Source: JBEKTY01 sp049515555 (lineage in GTDB: Bacteria; Planctomycetota; Planctomycetia; Pirellulales; Thermoguttaceae). From it: a stretch of DNA of 5,606 nt. The notes under the pieces were generated by a model, which was given only the letters and a program-made list of their open reading frames with translations, did no database searches and was not told the DNA's origin. Location of the stretch: assembly GCA_049515555.1 (NCBI GenBank), contig JBEKTY010000303.1:1-5606 (forward strand), in the 5' to 3' direction. Below are positions 1 to 5,555 of the stretch, piece after piece. Position 1 is the stretch's first letter. Each line of letters opens with the position of its first letter. The position numbers were made by a program, and so were the translations under genes.

Positions 1-57
1 GAGCCCCACCGTCGATTTTTCCCGGGTTCTGGTGGGGCTCGCTCCGCTCGACCCACC
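1..57. repeat. Intergenic palindromic element, three complementary arms
   Basis: GAGCCCCACC at 1-10 and GGTGGGGCTC at 31-40 are perfect 10-base inverted repeats with a 20-base loop. The second arm can also pair through GGTGGG (31-36) with CCCACC (52-57), so two hairpins compete for it. The block lies upstream of the GH172-like gene and ends about 18 bases before its Shine-Dalgarno. No run of T follows either hairpin, so it does not look like an intrinsic terminator. I recall similar GGTGGG...GACCCACCCTAC elements scattered between genes in Pirellulales genomes; this is memory, not a search result. The element may extend left of the window. Confidence 0.6.
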
Positions 58-89
58 CTACGGGTTCTCAGTACGAGGCGGGTCCAATC

Positions 90-1145
90 ATGCCAAAGTG
101 TCATTCGCTTATCGGCGTCGTTGCTACGCTGGTTCTATGCCGTCTCCTCGCCGCTTCCGGGCTGGCGCAGGAATTAAGCGAAGTATATCGCATCCGCGAC
201 GGCATTTCCCAATCGCACGTCGAGTACCACCAGGTGACCGTACCCAAGGGAAAGGAAGTGGTGCTGGCCGACCTGAAAGGCCCGGGCAAGGTAGTCTCGT
301 TCTATATCACCCCCGTCTCGGAAATGGTCTTGAAGATTCTGTGGGACGACGAATCCGACCCCAGTGTTCAGGCGCCGCTGGGCGACTTCTTCGGGGCCAT
401 GCGGGGCAAGGCGATCGACTACCAGTCCGCCCCCATGCAAGTCCAGCATGGCTGTTACACGTGTTATCTGCCGATGCCGTTTTCCAACCGCGCGCGCTTC
501 GTTTTGGCCAACGACGGCGACAAGGACTACGGCGCATCGATGGCCTACGGAATGGACTACGAACGGGACCAACGCTATGCCCGGGAGAAAAGTCGTTTGC
601 ACTGCATGTGGCGGAGAAGCAATCCCGTGAAGGACGGCGCGCCGCCGCTGGACCGCTTGATCCAGCCTTCGCAATGCGGAGGAAAGAACAACATCAACAC
701 GCGCCACACGATCCTGGATGCGAAGGGCCGCGGCCAGTATGTAGGCGACTTTCTGCACGTGTATACCAAGAATCGCGGCTGGTGGGGCGAGGGCATTACG
801 ATCTTCCACCTGGACGGCAAGACCATGGTTCATACGCCCGGCACCGAGGACGAGTACGGTTCCTGCTGGTGTTTCGGCGGGACTTTTTCCTATCTTTACT
901 GCGGCTATATACAGAACGAGCAGGGCCATAACCGCATGTACCGCTGGTACCTGGCCAATCCGGTGCGGTTCCAGGAATCTCTCAAGGTCGAGATCCAGGA
1001 CATCGGCGCCCTTCCCGACGTCCCCGGCGCGGATGACTTCACCAGCGTTGCTTATTGGTACCAGGAGGAGCCGCATCGACCGTTTGCGATCCAGCCGTTT
1101 GCGGAACGCACGGCTGCCAGCAAGGCACGCGAGAACAAGAAGTGA
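90..1145 (+). CDS. Secreted DUF2961 family protein (GH172-like glycoside hydrolase)
   Basis: A 351-residue protein resembling the DUF2961 family, now glycoside hydrolase family 172, whose characterised members act on fructofuranosides and arabinofuranosides. Residues 1-26 look like a Sec signal peptide: Lys3, a hydrophobic core at about 8-22, and likely cleavage after GLA26, implying export. Family landmarks are YLPMPF (126-131), GWWGEG (230-235) and PGTEDEYG (250-257). By analogy with characterised GH172 enzymes, Glu234 and Glu253 (or Glu255) are the candidate catalytic pair. The usual GEGD and GTGTEDYF motifs are altered here: Ile follows GEG, and the loop before TED is two residues shorter. 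The mature protein has seven cysteines, including C122-x-x-C125 and C259-x-C261. Length fits the family. The ATG at 90 is preceded by GAGG (75-78) at 11-base spacing. No clear promoter is visible. Family call is firm; substrate is unknown. Confidence 0.88.
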   Translation: MPKCHSLIGVVATLVLCRLLAASGLAQELSEVYRIRDGISQSHVEYHQVTVPKGKEVVLADLKGPGKVVSFYITPVSEMVLKILWDDESDPSVQAPLGDFFGAMRGKAIDYQSAPMQVQHGCYTCYLPMPFSNRARFVLANDGDKDYGASMAYGMDYERDQRYAREKSRLHCMWRRSNPVKDGAPPLDRLIQPSQCGGKNNINTRHTILDAKGRGQYVGDFLHVYTKNRGWWGEGITIFHLDGKTMVHTPGTEDEYGSCWCFGGTFSYLYCGYIQNEQGHNRMYRWYLANPVRFQESLKVEIQDIGALPDVPGADDFTSVAYWYQEEPHRPFAIQPFAERTAASKARENKK

Positions 1146-1172
1146 GCGGCGATCCATAAGGAAACCGATGAC

Positions 1173-1682
1173 ATGGATACTTTGGAGGCGATTCGCACCC
1201 GGCGGAGCATCCGCACTTACCTCGACCAACCCGTGCCCGAGGACCTGATCCAGAAGCTGCTGGCGGCGGCCATGCAGGCCCCCAGCGCCAGGAATCAGCA
1301 GCCCTGGCAGTGGGTGGTCATCGACGATCGGGCGATCCTGGCGAAGATCCCCACGATCATGCCCAACGCCGCCATGGCCGCCGGGGCCCCGCTGGCGATC
1401 CTGGTGTGCGGCGACCTGGACCTGGAGAAGTCCGAGGGCTACTGGGTAGAAGACTGTGCGGCAGCCACGCAGAACATGCTGCTGGCGGCGCATGCCCTGG
1501 GCCTGGGCGCCGTGTGGTGCGGAGTTTACCCGCGAGAAGCAAGGATGGAGGGCCTGCGGCGGCTGGTCGGCTTGCCTGAGAACGTCATCGCCCACAGCCT
1601 GGTCGTATTGGGCTACGCCGCCGAGCAGGTCCCACCCGCAGACCGGTACCGGCCGGAGCGCGTGCGGCGGAACCGCTGGTAA
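1173..1682 (+). CDS. Nitroreductase family protein (short FMN-dependent type)
   Basis: A 169-residue protein with the layout of short nitroreductase-family (PF00881) flavoproteins, which are FMN-bound dimers that reduce varied substrates with NAD(P)H. Visible landmarks are the N-terminal RTRRSIRTY (8-16), where the arginines and serine normally contact the FMN phosphate; APSARNQQPW (36-45), the usual flavin-side loop; the helix EDCAAATQNMLLAAHALGLG (93-112); and GAVWCGVYP (112-120), another FMN-contact region. There is no signal peptide, so it should be cytoplasmic. The start at 1173 is supported by AAGGA at 1158-1162, 10 bases upstream. An ATG at 1168 is in another frame. The gene begins 27 bases after the GH172-like stop on the same strand, so the two are probably co-transcribed. 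Substrate cannot be inferred; a specialised role such as flavin or cofactor chemistry is equally possible. Confidence 0.9.
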   Translation: MDTLEAIRTRRSIRTYLDQPVPEDLIQKLLAAAMQAPSARNQQPWQWVVIDDRAILAKIPTIMPNAAMAAGAPLAILVCGDLDLEKSEGYWVEDCAAATQNMLLAAHALGLGAVWCGVYPREARMEGLRRLVGLPENVIAHSLVVLGYAAEQVPPADRYRPERVRRNRW

Positions 1683-1741
1683 GCGCTCTTATTTGAACAG
1701 GTTATTGTTTTGCAATCCCTGCCGAGGGCCGGCCGCCCGTC
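1683..1741. other. Convergent intergenic spacer without a clear terminator
   Basis: The nitroreductase and pump stop codons face each other across 59 bases. The only notable structure is GGGC (1726-1729) against GCCC (1735-1738) around a GGCCGGCC palindrome, a four-base stem with no flanking T-run in either direction. Two AT-rich patches (1688-1695 and 1701-1711) precede it. I see no convincing intrinsic terminator. Confidence 0.6.
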
Positions 1742-4700
1742 TCACACGAGAGAGATGCGCTGGGTCGTCTCGTCATAGGCGAACAGCCCGCCAAACCGCG
1801 CCCAGCGGATGAACGTGTTGAAGACCCGCTCGTAATTCTCGTAGGGCATGCACATCACGATCGTTTCCAGGACCAGGTCCGAGTCTACCGCACGGTCAGG
1901 TTGCTTCTGTAGGAGCTCATAAACCTCGCGGAAGAGATGCAGCGTCAGGAGTCGCTCGCGCCACAGGGTCTTCCGCTGCTCCGGTGTCGACTCGACGAAG
2001 CGTTTTCCTTCCGTCGTCAAGACAACCAGGTTCAGCGGGGTGCTGGCAAAGTCCAGCAGCTCGGCGGCCTTGACTATGAAGACGACGTGGGCGAACTCCC
2101 GATTCGTGTCGGCGGCGATGCGGACCACGGCCTCCTCGCCGCCCCGCTGGTGCAGATACTCCAGTAGTCCGACGATTTCAACGGCGGCTGCGTCGGGCAA
2201 GGGCTCGGTGAGTCCGGGCGGCACACCGTGGGCCGGCGGCGATTCAGGGAGCGGCGGTACGAAGATGCGATAGAATACCGGAGTGATGAACAAGGTGATC
2301 AGCGCCGAGCCGCTCAGTCCGCAGGTGATGACGGTGGCCAAGGGGCGTTGCACGTCGGAGCCCAAGCTCGTCGCCAGGGCCGCCGGCAACAGCCCGAGGA
2401 TGGGCACCAGCGAGGTCATCAGGCCGGAGCGCAGCCGGTCGGTTCGGCCGCGAATGATGGCTTCGTCCACCGAAGCGCCCTCCAGGCGGTAGTTGCTGAC
2501 CCCCTTGAACATGAGGATGCCGTCCATGATGGCGATGCCGAAGAGCGTGGCGAAGCCCACTCCCGTCGAGACATTGAGGTTCATGTGGCGGAGGTACAAG
2601 GCCACCGCGCCGCTGGCGAAGGCGAAGGGAATCGGCAACAGCAGGATGAAGGCCGCCCGAAACGATCTGTACGCCACAACCAGCACGATAAAGATGATCC
2701 CGATGGTCGTGGGGATCAGGACCATGAAGTGCTTGTAAGCGCGATCGAGATTCTCGAACATCCCCAGCCACTCGGCGCGATAGCCGGCGGGAAGGCTGAT
2801 CTCGCGGCCGAAGCGCTGCTGTGCCTCGTGGACAAAGCCGCCTTGGTCGCGCCCCACAATGTCGCAACGAACCGTCATGCAGCGCCGGCCGTCCACGCGG
2901 GCGATGAGGGTCTGGCCATCCCGCACTTCGATTGTCGCTACCTGGGCCAGCGGAATGGGAACGCCGTCGGCCGTGTACACGGGCAATCGTCCAATGGCGT
3001 CGGGCGATTTTCTGGATTGCCGGTCGAGGTGGGCCACGATGTCGAACCGTCGCTCACCTTCGTATAGCGTGCTGACCGGCTCGCCGCCGATGGCCATGTT
3101 GACCAGTTTCATCACGTCTTCGATGCGCACGTTGTAGCGCGCACAGAGGGCCCGGTCGGGTTGGATCACCAGTTGCGGTTGCGGCCCTTCTTGCTCGATG
3201 CTCACGTCGGTCGCGCCTCGAATGTCCGTCAGCAGCTCAACCGTCTGCCGGGCCAGGCCCAGCAGCACCTTGGAATCGGGGCCGCTGAACTCCACCGCCA
3301 GGTTCGCCGAGGTGCCGTTGGTGTCCTCGGTAACCATGTCGATGATGGGCTGCGTGAAGTTGAAGCGGGTGGTCGGAAACTCCTCGCGATAGCGTGCGCT
3401 CAGCGCGGCGATCAGTTCCTGTTTCTTCCGAAACTGTGTCCACAGCTCGCGCGGCCGCGGGCCGATCATCATCTCGATGCGGCTGGGCGGGAAGGGGTCG
3501 GTGCCGTCGTCGTTGCGACCCGCCTGCACGATGGCAAACTTGATGTCCGGAAATTCCAGGGCGATCTCCCGCAGCCGCCGGCCATACTCGTCGGTCTGCT
3601 CCAGGGATGTTCCCTCGGGAAAATTCGCGCGGACCCACAGCACGCCTTCGTCCAGGTACGGCAGGAACTCGGTCCCCAAGCGGGGAACCAGCACGGCCAG
3701 CACCAAGATCAGCGCGGCGATCGACAGCGTGGCCACCAGCCACCGTGCCTTGAGTAGTTCTCGAATGGTCCAGGCGTAAAGCGGGGTGAACCAGCGCAAC
3801 AGCGGATTCTCCCACTCCTGGTAGCCGTGCCGGAACAGAAACGACGCCAGCACCGGCACCAGGATCAGCGCAAAGATCAAGCCTCCCAGCAAGGCATACA
3901 AGATGGTCAGGGCCATGGGCCGAAACAGAAGCCCCTCGATCCTGGTCAATGTCAACAGCGGCAGGAACGCCACCATGATGAGCGAGACGGAAACGAAGAC
4001 CGGCCGCTGCATGTCTTGGGCAGCGCCCCGAATGATGGGCAGCGCTCCGCGGGCGTCGTGCCGGCCCGACTCGCCCAGGCGGCGGGCAAGGTTCTCGGCC
4101 ATGATCACCGCCCCGTCCACGATGATCCCGAAATCAATCGCCCCTATGGAAAGCAGGCCGATGGGGATGTTCCACAGGTACAGCAGCACCAGGGCGAACA
4201 ACAGCGCAAAGGGGATCGTCAGCGCCACCAGCAGGGCCATCGACGGCCGGCCGAGGAAGAATATGAGCACCAGCACAACCAGCGTAATCCCCATGGAAAC
4301 GCTGTGCGTGACCGTGTGCAGCGTCGCGTCGATGAGTTGGGTCCGATCGTAGTAGGAGACGATCCGCACCCCCGGCGGCATCTCGGTCGCGTTCAGCTCC
4401 TCGACACACTCTTTGACCCGGAGCAAGACCTGCGAAGGGTTCTCTCCCTTGCGCATGGTCACGATGCCCTGCACCGACGGCTCCTGATAGTCCTTGCTGA
4501 AGATGCCGTTGGGCACTTTGGTGTCGATCGTGACGGAGGCTATGTCCTTGAGATAGACGGGCGTTCCGCCGATGGACTTGATGAACACGTTCTGGGCCTG
4601 ATCGAGGTTCTCGATCTGCCCCCTGCCGCGGACCATCATCGACATGCTGCCGCGCGACACGACGCTCCCGCCGCCGGCGGCGTTGTTCTTCTTGATCGCG

Positions 4701-5311
4701 TCCTCCACGTCGCCCAGCGCTAGCCCGTATCGCTTGAGCTGCTCCTGGTTGAAGGTAACGGCGAATTGTTTCTCGAAGCCGCCGAAATTGGCTACTTCGG
4801 CCACGCCGGCGACGCGCTTGAGCCGGCGGGTAACGACCCAATCATTGAGCGTCCGCAACTCGATCAGGTCGTGGGTCGCGTCGGAAACCAGCTCGTAGCG
4901 ATAAATCTCTCCACAGCCGCCCGCCAAGGGTCCCAGTTGCGGCTGGACCGCGTCGGGCAGGACCAGGTTTCCGAGTTGCTCCGCCACCCGCTGCCGGGCC
5001 CAGTAGGCCTCGGTGCCCTCCTCGAACTCCATCTGCACCAGGGAGAGGCCGAAGATGGTCCGCGACCGCACCGTCTCGACCCGCGGCACGCCGATCATCG
5101 CATTCTCGACGGGGATCGTCACCTGCTGCTCGACCTCCTCCGGCGCCCGGCCGGGGTAGGTGGTAATGACCTGCACCATCTGGGCCGAGATGTCCGGGTA
5201 GGCGTCGATGGGCTGCTGCTGGAAGGCCCACACGCCCCAGCCCACAATTCCCAGCGCCATGAGCAGCACCACCCACCGCAGGCGGAGGGCAGCTTGAATG
5301 ACGAGGTTCAT
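1742..5311 (-). CDS. CzcA/CusA-type heavy-metal RND efflux pump with fused AAA_assoc_C-like domain
   Basis: This 1189-residue inner-membrane RND pump of the heavy-metal efflux group exports cations using proton influx, normally with a periplasmic adaptor and outer-membrane channel. TM1 is at about 10-30, TM2-6 at about 340-490, TM7 at about 522-542 and TM8-12 at about 862-1016, with two large periplasmic porter regions between. TM4 carries DFGIIVDGAVIMAEN; Asp393, Asp399 and Glu406 have the spacing of the CzcA D402/D408/E415 proton-relay set, favouring Zn/Co/Cd/Ni over the CusA copper type. TM10 has Asp930, where Asn is common in CzcA proteins. Typical pumps end near residue 1020-1045. Here a Pro-rich linker (about 1019-1042) leads into about 150 residues resembling AAA_assoc_C (GLLEYLHQRGG, KAAELLDF, LTTEGKRFVE, LFAYDETTQRISL). 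Start 5311 is chosen over an in-frame TTG at 5392 because of a strong Shine-Dalgarno and the family's usual N-terminus. Confidence 0.93.
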   Translation of the reverse strand: MNLVIQAALRLRWVVLLMALGIVGWGVWAFQQQPIDAYPDISAQMVQVITTYPGRAPEEVEQQVTIPVENAMIGVPRVETVRSRTIFGLSLVQMEFEEGTEAYWARQRVAEQLGNLVLPDAVQPQLGPLAGGCGEIYRYELVSDATHDLIELRTLNDWVVTRRLKRVAGVAEVANFGGFEKQFAVTFNQEQLKRYGLALGDVEDAIKKNNAAGGGSVVSRGSMSMMVRGRGQIENLDQAQNVFIKSIGGTPVYLKDIASVTIDTKVPNGIFSKDYQEPSVQGIVTMRKGENPSQVLLRVKECVEELNATEMPPGVRIVSYYDRTQLIDATLHTVTHSVSMGITLVVLVLIFFLGRPSMALLVALTIPFALLFALVLLYLWNIPIGLLSIGAIDFGIIVDGAVIMAENLARRLGESGRHDARGALPIIRGAAQDMQRPVFVSVSLIMVAFLPLLTLTRIEGLLFRPMALTILYALLGGLIFALILVPVLASFLFRHGYQEWENPLLRWFTPLYAWTIRELLKARWLVATLSIAALILVLAVLVPRLGTEFLPYLDEGVLWVRANFPEGTSLEQTDEYGRRLREIALEFPDIKFAIVQAGRNDDGTDPFPPSRIEMMIGPRPRELWTQFRKKQELIAALSARYREEFPTTRFNFTQPIIDMVTEDTNGTSANLAVEFSGPDSKVLLGLARQTVELLTDIRGATDVSIEQEGPQPQLVIQPDRALCARYNVRIEDVMKLVNMAIGGEPVSTLYEGERRFDIVAHLDRQSRKSPDAIGRLPVYTADGVPIPLAQVATIEVRDGQTLIARVDGRRCMTVRCDIVGRDQGGFVHEAQQRFGREISLPAGYRAEWLGMFENLDRAYKHFMVLIPTTIGIIFIVLVVAYRSFRAAFILLLPIPFAFASGAVALYLRHMNLNVSTGVGFATLFGIAIMDGILMFKGVSNYRLEGASVDEAIIRGRTDRLRSGLMTSLVPILGLLPAALATSLGSDVQRPLATVITCGLSGSALITLFITPVFYRIFVPPLPESPPAHGVPPGLTEPLPDAAAVEIVGLLEYLHQRGGEEAVVRIAADTNREFAHVVFIVKAAELLDFASTPLNLVVLTTEGKRFVESTPEQRKTLWRERLLTLHLFREVYELLQKQPDRAVDSDLVLETIVMCMPYENYERVFNTFIRWARFGGLFAYDETTQRISLV
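1745..2185 (-). other. AAA_assoc_C-like C-terminal domain of the RND pump
   Basis: Residues about 1043-1189 of the pump resemble the domain found after the ATPase core of nitrate/sulfonate/bicarbonate-type ABC transporter ATP-binding proteins. Matching landmarks recalled from that family are the opening GLLE-x-L-x-x-RGG, the AAELL-x-F helix, LT-x-x-G-x-x-F, a block of the form QRK-x-L-x-RE-x-LL, and the closing W-x-R-x-x-x-LFAYD followed by a short strand. The first half (two helices, a longer helix, then a beta-like stretch with LTTEGKRF) has a winged-helix look, which is inference. RND C-termini face the cytoplasm, so the domain would be cytoplasmic, as in its usual ABC context. The reading frame is continuous with the pump and no stop or frameshift separates them. 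Confidence 0.72.
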
Positions 5312-5320
5312 CGCTCGCCG

Positions 5321-5327
5321 CCTCCCC
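5321..5327 (-). promoter_or_regulatory. Shine-Dalgarno of the RND pump gene
   Basis: On the minus strand GGGGAGG lies here, with GGAGG nine bases from the ATG at 5311-5309. It is the strongest ribosome binding site in the window and decides the pump start. Identical copies at 5443-5449 and 5565-5571 precede the duplicated ATGs at 5433 and 5555. Confidence 0.8.
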
Positions 5328-5342
5328 GGCCCTCGCTGGCGA

Positions 5343-5409
5343 CGGGTGCCACTGCTGGCTTGTCCAGCAGTGTTAGTAGCACGGGTGGGCAAGCCACCCG
5401 TGGCACCCG
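5343..5409 (-). repeat. Three-way-junction palindrome in copy 1
   Basis: Three nested stems: an outer CGGGTGC (5343-5349) with GCACCCG (5403-5409); hairpin A, CACTGCTGG (5350-5358) with CCAGCAGTG (5364-5372) and a five-base loop; hairpin B, CACGGGTGG (5380-5388) with CCACCCGTG (5394-5402) and a five-base loop. A seven-base linker joins A and B. All 25 pairs are perfect. In the mRNA it lies 15 bases or more upstream of the Shine-Dalgarno. No T-run follows, so it is not an intrinsic terminator. Confidence 0.8.
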
Positions 5410-5410
5410 C

Positions 5411-5532
5411 GCAGCCTGAATGACGAGGTTCATCGCTCGCCGCCTCCCCGGCCCTCGCTGGCGACGGGCGCCCCTGCCGGCTTGTCCGGCAGTGTTAGTA
5501 GCACGGGTGGGCGAGCCACCCGTGGCACCCGC
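5411..5532 (-). repeat. 122-bp tandem repeat, copy 2
   Basis: Second full unit, 116 of 122 bases identical to copy 1. It keeps the Shine-Dalgarno (5443-5449), an ATG (5433-5431) and codons for MNLVIQAA, then diverges from the pump coding sequence and runs into copy 1. Differences from copy 1 fall at 5416, 5469, 5473, 5478, 5488 and 5513, mostly within the palindromic part. Confidence 0.93.
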
Positions 5533-5555
5533 GTAGCTTGAATGACGAGGTTCAT
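5430..5555 (-). other. Possible 41-codon leader ORF from copy 3
   Basis: This is the same arrangement one repeat further upstream: ATG at 5555 with a Shine-Dalgarno at 5565-5571, 41 codons, and TGA at 5432-5430 overlapping the next ATG. Compared with the downstream leader it has a handful of substitutions (for example Ala8 to Thr, Cys15 to Arg, Leu23 to Pro, Val28 to Gly) but no frameshift or stop. Function is unknown and expression is not shown. Confidence 0.3.
5465..5531 (-). repeat. Three-way-junction palindrome in copy 2
   Basis: Same fold as in copy 1 with five base differences: a compensated pair in hairpin A (C5478 with G5488), one broken pair (5473 against 5493), one loop change in hairpin B (5513), and an outer-stem change (5469) that becomes a G-U wobble when read as minus-strand RNA. 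Confidence 0.75.

Larger units (their letters stand above)
5289..5410 (-). repeat. 122-bp tandem repeat, copy 1 (contains pump start)
   Basis: First full unit of an array with an exact 122-base period (matching positions 5289, 5411, 5533). In minus-strand order it holds a two-hairpin element (5409-5343), a strong Shine-Dalgarno (5327-5321), the pump ATG (5311) and the first seven codons of the pump. Its left boundary lies inside the coding sequence, where the gene departs from copies 2 and 3. It differs from copy 2 at six positions. Confidence 0.93.
5308..5433 (-). other. Possible 41-codon leader ORF overlapping the pump start
   Basis: The copy 2 ATG opens a 41-residue frame (begins MNLVIQA, ends GRGGGER) that crosses the copy 2/copy 1 junction. 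It stops with TGA at 5310-5308, overlapping the pump ATG as ATGA, a layout typical of translational coupling. It has the same Shine-Dalgarno as the pump. The first eight residues duplicate the pump N-terminus, while the rest is translated palindromic repeat and has no recognisable domain. It may act as a coupling leader, or may simply be a by-product of the tandem duplication. Confidence 0.35.

Noticed and set aside
32..931. 299-codon + frame overlapping the GH172-like gene.
   Set aside because: Arg/Gly/Pro-rich translation without motifs; the frame starting at 90 carries a signal peptide and DUF2961 motifs.
174..1595. Long open frame of 473 codons on the minus strand opposite the first two genes.
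   Set aside because: Its translation shows no recognisable domain, it spans two convincing + strand genes, and long antisense frames are expected at this GC content.
1726..1738. GGGC/GCCC hairpin around GGCCGGCC between the convergent genes as a terminator.
   Set aside because: The stem is only four base pairs and there is no T-run on either side.
2228..4723. Several long + strand frames (for example 2228-3067 and 3827-4723) opposite the pump.
   Set aside because: They are rich in Arg, Gln, Asp and His with no domain signature, as expected for antisense shadows of a GC-rich membrane protein gene.
5312..5392. In-frame TTG start at 5392 giving 27 extra residues to the pump.
   Set aside because: The extra residues are Arg/Gly-rich translated repeat, unlike the CzcA N-terminus. 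The ATG at 5311 has a strong Shine-Dalgarno at good spacing and starts directly before TM1.
5343..5409. The three-way junction as a tRNA or a known riboswitch.
   Set aside because: It has no anticodon arm, T-loop sequence or acceptor end, and I recognise no riboswitch consensus. It is better explained as a compound palindromic repeat.
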